Part shown: positions 1 through 6,887 of the stretch, in pieces
How positions within the stretch are numbered: position 1 is the stretch's first letter
How the letters are laid out: each line of letters starts with the position of its first letter
NCBI GenBank assembly: GCA_934317845.1
Contig: CAKRES010000023.1
Coordinates: 1-41,830, forward strand
Direction of reading: 5' to 3'
DNA: 41,830 bases
DNA from: an uncultured Lachnospiraceae bacterium
GTDB taxonomy: Bacteria > Bacillota > Clostridia > Lachnospirales > Lachnospiraceae
Notes under the pieces: generated by a model
Told to the model about the DNA's origin: nothing
Seen by the model: the letters and a program-made list of their open reading frames with translations, nothing else
The model's database searches: none
Position numbers and translations under genes: made by a program

Positions 1-127
1 AACCACAAATTACGCCGTAAATGAAATTGCACGCATTGTCGGTTATGATAACCCACTGTATTTTAGCCGACTGTTTCGTAAACAAAAAGGCTGTTCGCCA
101 TCCGAACATCGAAAACTTTTAAAATAA
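1..127 (+). CDS. AraC-family transcriptional regulator, C-terminal end only
   Basis: The window opens inside a reading frame (codons from base 2) that ends at TAA 125-127. The 41 visible residues read as the last helix-turn-helix of an AraC/XylS DNA-binding domain: the ...VNEIARIVGYDNPLYFSRLF stretch is followed by RKQKGCSPSEHRK, the usual helix and tail (family pattern IA..VGY.d..YFsr.FkK..G.sPseyR). The ligand-binding part and start lie upstream of the window, so the target genes cannot be named. The next gene, gdhA, points towards it, so the two are convergent. Confidence 0.85.
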   Translation, partial: TTNYAVNEIARIVGYDNPLYFSRLFRKQKGCSPSEHRKLLK

Positions 128-267
128 ACCAAAAAAAGCTCTTTTTCCGCCGTTTTTAGGTAAAAAAAGAACTACCGAAGTAAATAAATTACCTATATTA
201 CACCTTCGCCTTTGGCTCGTTGTAATGAAGGCTCAGGATGGGCTTTCTCACTAAATTCGTGCAAAAG

Positions 268-295
268 AAAAAGAGGCTCTTACGAACCTCTTTTT
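268..295 (-). terminator. Rho-independent terminator of gdhA, possibly bidirectional
   Basis: AAAAAGAGG (268-276) pairs with CCTCTTTTT (287-295), a 9-bp stem around a 10-nt loop. On the minus strand the stem is followed by a run of T residues broken by one C. It lies 30 bases past the gdhA stop. The A/T symmetry would let it also stop plus-strand transcription from the AraC-type gene. Confidence 0.8.
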
Positions 296-324
296 ATCTT
301 TTCCACTCATTAAGTGTTCAATGC

Positions 325-1686
325 CTAGCATACACCCTGTGCCAGCATAGCATCTACAACCTTCTCGAAGCCGGCGATATTAGCACCTGCTACATAATCT
401 GCGTTTCCACCGATTGTCATGTCGTATCTCTTTGCTGCATCAGAGATATTAGCGTAAATCGTCTCCATGATTCCCTTAAGCTTACCATCTACCTCTTCAA
501 AGGTCCATGATAATCTCTCTGAGTTCTGGCTCATCTCAAGTGCAGATGTTGCTACACCACCGGCATTTGCTGCTTTACCACCAACGAATAATACTCCATT
601 CTCCTGTAAGTATTTTGTTGCGTCTAAGGTAGTAGGCATGTTAGCACCCTCTGTTACAGACTTACATCCGTTTGCTACTAACTGCTTAGCATCCTCAAGA
701 TTTAACTCATTCTGTGTTGCACATGGAAGAGCTAAATCACACTTGATAGACCATACACCATGATCGTCTGCATTCTTCTTCTCATGATATTCTGCAGATG
801 GTCTTGCTGCTGCATACTCTGTTAAACGAGCACGTTTTACTTCTTTTACTTCCTTCAGTAATGCAACATCGATTCCCTCTGGATCATAAATCCATCCGGT
901 AGAATCAGAACATGTTACACACTTTGCACCTAACTGATGTGCTTTCTCGATAGCGTAGATTGCAACGTTACCAGCACCGGAAACAGTAGCGATCTTGCCT
1001 TCCAGACTCATGTCATGATCTTTCCATAATGCATTTGTTAAGTATAATAAACCATATCCGGTTGCCTGAGTACGAGCTAATGAACCGCCCCATGTAAGAC
1101 CTTTACCAGTCAATACACCTTCAAACATTCCCTGGATTCTCTTGTACTGACCAAACATAAATCCGATCTCACGAGCACCGGTACCAATGTCACCAGCAGG
1201 AACATCGATATCAGCACCGATATATTTGCCTAACTCTGTCATAAAGCTCTGGCAGAATGCCATAACTTCGCGATCTGACTTACCCTTAGGATCAAAGTCA
1301 GAACCACCTTTACCACCACCGATTGGAAGTGTGGTTAAAGAATTCTTGAAGATCTGCTCAAAGCCTAAGAACTTGATAATTCCTAAATTAACTGAAGGAT
1401 GTAAACGTAATCCTCCTTTGTAAGGTCCAATAGCGTTATTGAACTGTACACGGAAGCCTCTGTTCACCTGTACCTGACCATTGTCATCTACCCATGGTAC
1501 ACGGAACATAATCTGACGATCCGGCTCAGTAATACGCTCAAGAATAGCATTCTTTCTGTAAAGCTCCTCGTTGGCATCAATTACTGGTCTTAATGACTCT
1601 AAAACCTCTGTTACCGCCTGTAAAAATTCAGGCTGATCTGCATTCTTCTTCTGGACAATCTCCAAAACCTCGTCTACGTATGACAT
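325..1686 (-). CDS. gdhA: NADP-type glutamate dehydrogenase
   Basis: A 453-residue protein of the usual length for hexameric bacterial glutamate dehydrogenase, which catalyses 2-oxoglutarate + NH4+ + NAD(P)H to glutamate and so assimilates ammonia. The substrate domain carries the K-rich GGGKGGSDFDPKGKS motif and the VPAGDIGTGAREIGFM segment with the catalytic Asp. The Rossmann domain follows with VSGAGNVAIYAIEKA. The start ATG has a strong ribosome binding site (AAGGAGG, 8 bases upstream). A consensus promoter and a leader with a terminator-like hairpin precede it, so expression is probably controlled by attenuation as well as initiation. NADP preference is inferred from similarity to the assimilatory subfamily and has not been tested by residue analysis. 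Confidence 0.96.
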   Translation of the reverse strand: MSYVDEVLEIVQKKNADQPEFLQAVTEVLESLRPVIDANEELYRKNAILERITEPDRQIMFRVPWVDDNGQVQVNRGFRVQFNNAIGPYKGGLRLHPSVNLGIIKFLGFEQIFKNSLTTLPIGGGKGGSDFDPKGKSDREVMAFCQSFMTELGKYIGADIDVPAGDIGTGAREIGFMFGQYKRIQGMFEGVLTGKGLTWGGSLARTQATGYGLLYLTNALWKDHDMSLEGKIATVSGAGNVAIYAIEKAHQLGAKCVTCSDSTGWIYDPEGIDVALLKEVKEVKRARLTEYAAARPSAEYHEKKNADDHGVWSIKCDLALPCATQNELNLEDAKQLVANGCKSVTEGANMPTTLDATKYLQENGVLFVGGKAANAGGVATSALEMSQNSERLSWTFEEVDGKLKGIMETIYANISDAAKRYDMTIGGNADYVAGANIAGFEKVVDAMLAQGVC

Positions 1687-1731
1687 AGAAAAATACCTCC
1701 TTCAATCGTATAAAATTATCACGCAGGCATG

Positions 1732-1778
1732 AAAAAAGGGGACACAGCGCCTGTGTTCCCTGTCTGACGCCTTCGTCA
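1732..1778 (-). promoter_or_regulatory. gdhA 5' leader: hairpin plus intrinsic terminator (putative attenuator)
   Basis: On the minus strand, just after the expected start of transcription, a small hairpin TGACG-AAGG-CGTCA (1778-1765) is followed by a 10-bp stem. That stem is GGGAACACAG/CTGTGTCCCC (1760-1738), with one A-C mismatch and a GCG loop, and it runs straight into six T residues (1737-1732). This is a textbook intrinsic terminator located 45 bases before the gdhA start codon, so it should stop most transcripts unless it is disarmed. It lacks the hexaloops (A at position 1, G at position 4) of ANTAR target hairpins and any T-box sequence, so its class is unknown. Confidence 0.65.
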
Positions 1779-1783
1779 TTGTT

Positions 1784-1812
1784 ATTATAAAGCAAATCTA
1801 ATTATTTTGCAA
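1784..1812 (-). promoter_or_regulatory. Sigma-A promoter of gdhA
   Basis: On the minus strand TTGCAA (1812-1807) and TATAAT (1789-1784) are separated by exactly 17 bases. The -10 box is perfect. Transcription should begin near 1777, giving a leader of about 90 nt that starts with the small hairpin described above. Confidence 0.8.
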
Positions 1813-1931
1813 GTTTTAATTTCATTTCTTGCATAAATCTATATTTTTTACCGAAAAAAGTGCGTTTTATGACAGTTTTAAATCACAAAATATCAAAATT
1901 GTATTGTATTTCATGCAATTTGCCAAAATAA

Positions 1932-1963
1932 AGAAAGAACATTTCCGTGGAAATGTTCTTTCT
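1932..1963 (-). terminator. Terminator of the Lys-rich membrane protein gene
   Basis: A perfect 15-bp inverted repeat, AGAAAGAACATTTCC (1932-1946) and its complement (1949-1963), with a 2-base spacer. On the minus strand it is followed by TTATTTT. It begins 8 bases after the stop codon at 1971. Confidence 0.85.
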
Positions 1964-1970
1964 GCTCTGT

Positions 1971-3098
1971 TTATTCCTGTGCTGCCTTTTTCTTTTTTGC
2001 TTTCTTCTTACTGGTCTTTTTTGCCTGTTCCGTGGTTTCCTCCGTGGTTTCTTCTGTCGTGATCTCCTCCGTGGATGCCTGTTCCTGCTCTACTGCTTCT
2101 GCCGGATTGGCACTTCCAAATGTCTGATTGACATACTCTTTCAGTTTTTCATCGGAAGCAATATCATTTTCACACTGCTGATTCACAGAGTCGATCAGCA
2201 TCAGTACATCGTCAGACTGACTGAGCGTGATCATCGCATTCGTTACATCATCATCCTCAATATCGTCCTCTGGTGTTGTATCGATTTTTAGGGTGCCGTC
2301 CTCTGCCGGGCGGACGATATATTGGAACATACCCTGACAAGTTTTGTCAATACCAACCAGCTTAATATCTGTTACTACATATGCGGTTACACCATTTTCA
2401 TAAGGCCCGTTTTTGGTATACACCTGAATATTCTGATAATCTTCTACAACCTTCTGGGTATTCGTAAAATCAGCTTCTTTATTATAACTGTCCTGATAAA
2501 TATCCAGAGATTTTAATGTGGCAATATCTGCCGAACGAAGTGCTGTCAGATAATTCGTCACGAGGGTATATACATCCCCTTCCGTACACTGGGTCAGCGG
2601 ATTGGTATCCTGGGCTTCGGTTGTTGCTTCACTATCTCCTGATACAGAAGTCTGCTGTGCATCTTTTTTGGCTTCTTCCCTGCGCTTTTCGTTTTTGGAA
2701 TTCTTAATGCTGCTTCCGATAATTCCAACACATACGATAATAACAAGCAGTACCACACACCAGGCTCCGATCACCTTATAACGCCGATCCGGTGCCATGC
2801 CTTTCCATTTATTCTTAATCTTCTTTCCTGCTTTTTTACATTTAGACAATACCTTTTTTGCACCAGACTGCGTTCCGTTCTGCTCCTTCTGGTATGCAGA
2901 TTTTTCTTTGGAGATCTTTTTGATAAGTTTTTCTTCCTTTAATGCTTTCTCGTTGGAAAATGCCGGTTGTTTCTTAACCGGTGTCGGTCTGCCGGACTTC
3001 ACAGATTCCTTTCTTTCTACAGGTTTCTGACTTTTCTCTCTTTCCTTTTCTTTATTGATCTTTTTTAATATTTTTTCTTTTCTTTGTTTGCTATTCAT
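1971..3098 (-). CDS. Unknown Lys-rich single-pass membrane protein
   Basis: The 375-residue protein has three parts. A strongly basic N-terminal cytoplasmic segment (about residues 1-105, dense in Lys and Glu) is followed by one hydrophobic segment (about 110-132, core VVLLVIIVCVGIIG) with the charged KNEKRREEAKK just after it. An extracytoplasmic region of about 230 residues follows and ends in a Thr/Glu then Lys-rich tail. The middle (about 170-310) looks like a compact NTF2-like or cystatin-like alpha+beta domain (pattern TLVTNYLTALRSADIATLKSL), but I do not recognise a family with certainty. The topology fits a positive-inside bitopic protein. It has its own promoter (3183-3211) and terminator and is divergent from tRNA-Arg. 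The ribosome binding site is weak (AAGAAG-type). Confidence 0.8.
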   Translation of the reverse strand: MNSKQRKEKILKKINKEKEREKSQKPVERKESVKSGRPTPVKKQPAFSNEKALKEEKLIKKISKEKSAYQKEQNGTQSGAKKVLSKCKKAGKKIKNKWKGMAPDRRYKVIGAWCVVLLVIIVCVGIIGSSIKNSKNEKRREEAKKDAQQTSVSGDSEATTEAQDTNPLTQCTEGDVYTLVTNYLTALRSADIATLKSLDIYQDSYNKEADFTNTQKVVEDYQNIQVYTKNGPYENGVTAYVVTDIKLVGIDKTCQGMFQYIVRPAEDGTLKIDTTPEDDIEDDDVTNAMITLSQSDDVLMLIDSVNQQCENDIASDEKLKEYVNQTFGSANPAEAVEQEQASTEEITTEETTEETTEQAKKTSKKKAKKKKAAQE

Positions 3099-3182
3099 GT
3101 TTTTGACACTTCTTTCTTCTTTATCTCACATCACCTTAGCAGGCAAATGCGTCTATTCTGTGAAACTTCTTCACATTTCTTG

Positions 3183-3211
3183 ATTGTAACAAGTTTGTAA
3201 CAAGTTTGCAA
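3183..3211 (-). promoter_or_regulatory. Promoter of the Lys-rich membrane protein gene
   Basis: Minus strand TTGCAA (3211-3206), a 17-base spacer, then TACAAT (3188-3183). The spacer and the -10 box are made of the 11-bp direct repeats listed separately. Confidence 0.6.
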
Positions 3212-3212
3212 C
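3184..3212. repeat. 11-bp direct repeats spanning a promoter
   Basis: TTGTAACAAGT occurs at 3184-3194 and 3195-3205, and a partial diverged third copy (TTGCAAC) follows at 3206. Each unit contains the 9-bp palindrome TTGT-A-ACAA. The period is about one helical turn, and the array covers the -35 to -10 region of the minus-strand promoter, just upstream of the tRNA promoter. This placement is typical of an operator for a multimeric regulator, but a chance consequence of TTG-rich promoter sequence is possible. Confidence 0.55.
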
Positions 3213-3221
3213 TATTAGATA

Positions 3222-3250
3222 TTGAAGATTTATTTTTTTTATGTTATAAT
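3222..3250 (+). promoter_or_regulatory. Promoter of tRNA-Arg
   Basis: TTGAAG (3222-3227), a T-rich 17-base spacer, and a perfect TATAAT (3245-3250), placed 8 bases before the first base of the tRNA. Confidence 0.8.
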
Positions 3251-3258
3251 ACGCTCAT

Positions 3259-3330
3259 GCGCCAGTAGCTCAGTGGATAGAGCAGTGGTTTCCGGAGCCA
3301 CGTGCGGGGGTTCGATTCCCTTCTGGCGTA
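3259..3330 (+). tRNA. tRNA-Arg (anticodon CCG)
   Basis: The sequence folds by eye into a full cloverleaf. The acceptor is GCGCCAG/CTGGCGT (a G-U at the terminal pair), the D stem is GCTC/GAGC, and the anticodon stem GTGGT/GCCAC encloses loop TTCCGGA with anticodon CCG. The T arm has loop TTCGATT, and the discriminator base is A3330. The anticodon reads the CGG Arg codon. CCA is not encoded. A run of six T residues follows directly, and a protein gene starts 45 bases downstream. Confidence 0.93.
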
Positions 3331-3374
3331 TTTTTTGTATCATTTTTATTTTCTACAAGAAGAGGAGGAGCTTT

Positions 3375-4487
3375 ATGCGTCGATACACTACCCTTTTGTT
3401 TCTTGCCATTTTTGTTATTTCCTTTCTCATTTCCCCTGTCACGGCACATGCCGCCAGCGAAACAGTCATGACACCGCTCACTACCTTTTTCAATGAAAAT
3501 GTGACCGCAAGTTATGCAACCTCCGGGGATGCTAAAATGGTAGTACCTTTAGACATTGCTTCTCAAGGAGATGTGACGATCAACATCTCTCATACCCCAC
3601 TCCAAAACGACTACACCTTAAAAGTTTATACGGATGATTCTTATATCCATATGATCCATTCCTTTTTGCTTTCCACGGAAACTGATACGCATACGCTGAC
3701 TCTCACCGCAGGTGGTGCTGAAACACTCTATTTATGCTTCACTCCAACAGTAGCAGAAACCGTTGCTGTTCCGTATGAATTCACGATCTCAGCATTGTTA
3801 CAGCAGGCAAAAACACAGTCGGTTTCCAGTAAAAAAACACTTGCCAACGGAAAATGGACGAAAAAGAAATCCATTCATTCCAAGAGTACCCATTATTACA
3901 AAGTAAGTGCTTCTTCTAATCAATACTTTTATCTGACATCCAACAACTCCTACGTCACCGTGAAGCTGCTGGATGCAAAAAAGAAAAAAAGTTTAAGTAC
4001 TCCGGTTTCTCTGAAAAGTTCCAATAACTTTCACGCTTCTTTTGCGGTCAAAAAAGGAACCTATTATATTGCGGTGACCTCTTCCACAACTACTACCTAC
4101 CAGCTCAACTATCATTGCAGCAAGGTAAAGAACATCGCTGGCAACACTTTTCGTTCTGCGAAGAAAATATCCTTTAAACAGCAAGTGCTCGGAACAGTTT
4201 CTGCCACCGCTACACAGCTAGACTCCCAATTTTATAAGATCAAGCTGAACAAAACCTCCAAGCTGCAGCTTGCATTTTATGTAGAAAACTCAAACGACCG
4301 TTTTACTATGACAATCTACGATGCCAATAAAGAACCACTTCCATCCGGCACTTATAAGATTGGAAATGCGAGTATGCTTTATGTCAATTCCAGGGCAAAG
4401 ATGCCGGCCGGTACATACTACATTGAGATATCGAAAAACATCGAACAGACTTCCGGATGCTATAGTATTCTGGCACGAATGAAATAA
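3375..4487 (+). CDS. Secreted beta-rich protein of unknown function, PPC-like repeats
   Basis: A 370-residue exported protein. The start at 3375 is chosen because GAGGAGG lies 8 bases upstream and the product opens with a clear signal peptide (basic MRRYTT, hydrophobic core, AHA-AS cleavage near residue 25); longer readings would translate through the tRNA. The mature part is all beta by appearance. It has about three similar blocks ending in patterns such as GTYYIAVTS and GTYYIEISK, which resemble bacterial pre-peptidase C-terminal (PPC) domains. No peptidase domain is present. No separate promoter is visible, so it may be read through from the tRNA promoter. Family is inferred from pattern only. 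Confidence 0.8.
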   Translation: MRRYTTLLFLAIFVISFLISPVTAHAASETVMTPLTTFFNENVTASYATSGDAKMVVPLDIASQGDVTINISHTPLQNDYTLKVYTDDSYIHMIHSFLLSTETDTHTLTLTAGGAETLYLCFTPTVAETVAVPYEFTISALLQQAKTQSVSSKKTLANGKWTKKKSIHSKSTHYYKVSASSNQYFYLTSNNSYVTVKLLDAKKKKSLSTPVSLKSSNNFHASFAVKKGTYYIAVTSSTTTTYQLNYHCSKVKNIAGNTFRSAKKISFKQQVLGTVSATATQLDSQFYKIKLNKTSKLQLAFYVENSNDRFTMTIYDANKEPLPSGTYKIGNASMLYVNSRAKMPAGTYYIEISKNIEQTSGCYSILARMK

Positions 4488-4604
4488 GCTACAACCTTTC
4501 TTTACATTTTGTTGTATTTTTATTCATAATTTGTTCATAATTAGAGGATATATTATACTCATAGTTGTTCATTTCATCATATGTGTTACTAATATATATG
4601 AGAA

Positions 4605-4635
4605 AAACCTCTTAAGCACATTGCTTAAGAGGTTT
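4605..4635. terminator. Bidirectional terminator between convergent genes
   Basis: AAACCTCTTAAGC (4605-4617) pairs perfectly with GCTTAAGAGGTTT (4623-4635), a 13-bp stem with a 5-nt loop. It is flanked by A residues on the left and by ATTTTTTTA on the right, so it can stop the plus-strand secreted-protein gene and the minus-strand Big2 operon. The 117 bases before it after the plus-strand stop hold only AT-rich sequence. Confidence 0.85.
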
Positions 4636-4654
4636 ATTTTTTTATCTCATGATT

Positions 4655-6874
4655 TTATTTAATCTTTAACCGGTAAGTAGAACGATACTTTCCTGCCTTT
4701 GCTGTGATCACTACCGTCCCTTTGGACTGTCCGATCACTTTTCCTGTCGTACGATTGATCGTTGCGATATTAGAATTGCTGCTTGACCATCGGATTGATG
4801 AAGAAATTCCTTTCTTATATGCCTTAAATCGATAAGAAGCTCCCACCTTTACTCTGGAGGGCTTCGTTGTGATCTTCACCACCGGTTTTGATACCGTGAC
4901 CACTGTTTTTAGGGAATAAACACGCACTCCGGTATCCACTCTTGTGATAACCGTCGCCTCTCCGATATTTACCCCGGTAATCTTACCGGAACTGTTTACC
5001 TTACAAACCTTCGTATCATCAGACGTATATGTCACATCATAATCAGAGCGGAGATTTCCAACTGTGATCTTATAGGTACCCGCTTTATAGATCGACACAT
5101 GTTTCTTTACGGTTGGATCTTTCGTTACCACTACCGCACATTTGGCTTCGTATCCTGCATTAGAAATTGCTGTGATCACAGCATATCCCACTCTTACACC
5201 TGTTACTGTTCCATCCACAGCAACGGAAGCAATAGAAGAATCCGAAGACATCCATGTAATGTCTTTATTCGTCACATTGGAAGGCTGGAAAGAAACATGC
5301 AGCTGAAAGGCTTTTCCCTTTTTCAACTGTTTGGATGTCGTATCAAGAGAAATGCTTCGCTGCTCTCCTGCAATCGTAATCTTATATTCCTTTGTTGCAC
5401 TGACATTTCCTACTTTATCGGTTGCCCATGCCCGCACAATGTTGACACCCGGCTGTAATGTAAATCCATTGCTGTAATTGTCCGTATCACTATTATTGAC
5501 CGTATATTTGATCTGGTCGATTCCTGACTCCGTATCATAGGAATGCAGATAACATACATCATCCACCATCGTATAAGTTACTTCTGCCGGAGCAGTCGCA
5601 TCAATATAATCAACTGCGATCTTCATAAAAGAAGTGGCAAGATTACCATTCTTATTCGTGTAACGGATCGTCAATGTATACTCTCCTTTTTCCGTTACCT
5701 CTATCGCATTTGATGCTGTGGTACCCGGATCAAACGTAATTTCCCGGTTTCCATCCAGATAAAGCGCAGTGATGTTGTAGTAGGAATTATTGTCCCAGTA
5801 ACAGTTTAAATTGGCACTTTTTACCCAGGTCTGTGGGATTCCACTGACAGTTACGTCCGGCACCACATAGACATCACAGCCCAGCGCATAACCATATGAA
5901 CTTTCCTCCGCCTTTACATACGGTGTAAAACACGCTGTTTCATCAGTAGCTTCAAAATAAGTAGAACTGTTCTCGTATGTTGCCTGCGGAATATATACCT
6001 GTGAAATACCACCATAGCTTTGTGCCTGCGCATTCACATATTGATCGCGGTGTTCCGGATCCTGCCAGTCCTGATAAAAGGCACCGGAACCGATCGTGAT
6101 CTGAGCTTCACTATCAATCCTTACACTCTTAAGCAATGAATTGTAAAATGCTTTCTTACCGATCGTCTTTACTGTACTCGGAATTGAGATCGAGCGGATG
6201 ATCGAACCCTCGAAAGCGTAGCGGTAAATCTCCGACACACTATCTGAAATCGTCACACTCTCCTTTGCCGGAGGAAATGCGATCAGCGTATTTAAGTTTT
6301 TGTTGTATAAAATTCCATCGGTTCCTGTTGCAAAGGAATTATTCGCATAGGAAATATTATATGCAGAAAATTTGCTGTCTGAAAATGCCGCCTCTCCAAA
6401 ATAGCTTAATCCGGATGGTAGATACAGTGTCCCGGATACTGTCGCAGCTACTGCATAAGGACGGTACACTGACTCCTCCAGATTGACACATCCACTGAAC
6501 GCATAATCTTCAATTACTTTCAGATTCGTCGCCTGTGAAAAGTCCACCTTTGTCAATGCATAACAGTTTTTAAATACCTCCCGTCCAATGACAGTGACGG
6601 ATTTTTTAAACACCGCAACCTTTAATGCAGAAGCAGAGCATGCCTGCATCAGAGCTTCCACCTGCGTATCGGTCTGGTCAAGTGTCTGTGTATCAAATTC
6701 AATTGTTTCCTGTCCGGCATATTCTGCGGCATTGGTTCCGTCAAATACAAACAGATCCTCTGCCTTTGCCTGCTCCCATATGCCATCCCATCCGGTCAGG
6801 AAACCGGAACAAAGCAGGGAGACACTTAAAAATGCGACCAGAAACCGTTTGCATATATTTCTTGCTTTTTTCAT
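4655..6874 (-). CDS. Secreted BspA-like leucine-rich-repeat / Big2 protein
   Basis: A 739-residue surface protein. The first in-frame start is a GTG (6880) directly on top of the ribosome binding site, so the ATG two codons later (6874), 6-7 bases after AGGAGG, is preferred. Layout: signal peptide (about 1-40, ending KAEDL); BspA-type LRR_5 repeats (about 85-275, with motifs such as IGREVFKNCYAL, IEDYAFSGC and IGKKAFYNS); an Ig-like middle region (about 330-490); and three Big2-type domains at the C-terminus (about 500-580, 580-660 and 660-739). No LPXTG, SLH or cell-wall-binding repeat is visible. It is last in a four-gene run of exported Ig-fold proteins, 13 bases after the previous stop. 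A likely role is adhesion or structure at the cell surface (inferred). Confidence 0.88.
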   Translation of the reverse strand: MKKARNICKRFLVAFLSVSLLCSGFLTGWDGIWEQAKAEDLFVFDGTNAAEYAGQETIEFDTQTLDQTDTQVEALMQACSASALKVAVFKKSVTVIGREVFKNCYALTKVDFSQATNLKVIEDYAFSGCVNLEESVYRPYAVAATVSGTLYLPSGLSYFGEAAFSDSKFSAYNISYANNSFATGTDGILYNKNLNTLIAFPPAKESVTISDSVSEIYRYAFEGSIIRSISIPSTVKTIGKKAFYNSLLKSVRIDSEAQITIGSGAFYQDWQDPEHRDQYVNAQAQSYGGISQVYIPQATYENSSTYFEATDETACFTPYVKAEESSYGYALGCDVYVVPDVTVSGIPQTWVKSANLNCYWDNNSYYNITALYLDGNREITFDPGTTASNAIEVTEKGEYTLTIRYTNKNGNLATSFMKIAVDYIDATAPAEVTYTMVDDVCYLHSYDTESGIDQIKYTVNNSDTDNYSNGFTLQPGVNIVRAWATDKVGNVSATKEYKITIAGEQRSISLDTTSKQLKKGKAFQLHVSFQPSNVTNKDITWMSSDSSIASVAVDGTVTGVRVGYAVITAISNAGYEAKCAVVVTKDPTVKKHVSIYKAGTYKITVGNLRSDYDVTYTSDDTKVCKVNSSGKITGVNIGEATVITRVDTGVRVYSLKTVVTVSKPVVKITTKPSRVKVGASYRFKAYKKGISSSIRWSSSNSNIATINRTTGKVIGQSKGTVVITAKAGKYRSTYRLKIK

Positions 6875-6887
6875 TGTCACCCCTCCT

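Noticed and set aside
128..267. Inverted repeat ATTACA...TGTAAT and AAAAAG-CT-CTTTTT downstream of the AraC-type gene as a terminator or operator
   Set aside because: The pairings compete with each other, the loops are too large or too small, and no T-tract follows; a clear hairpin already exists at 268-295.
1732..1778. ANTAR-type tandem hairpin or T-box in the gdhA leader
   Set aside because: The loops lack the required A1/G4 hexanucleotide form and there is no T-box sequence; kept as an unclassified attenuator.
3222..3374. N-terminal extension of the secreted protein starting at 3222
   Set aside because: It would translate through the promoter and the tRNA; the start at 3375 has both a ribosome binding site and a signal peptide.
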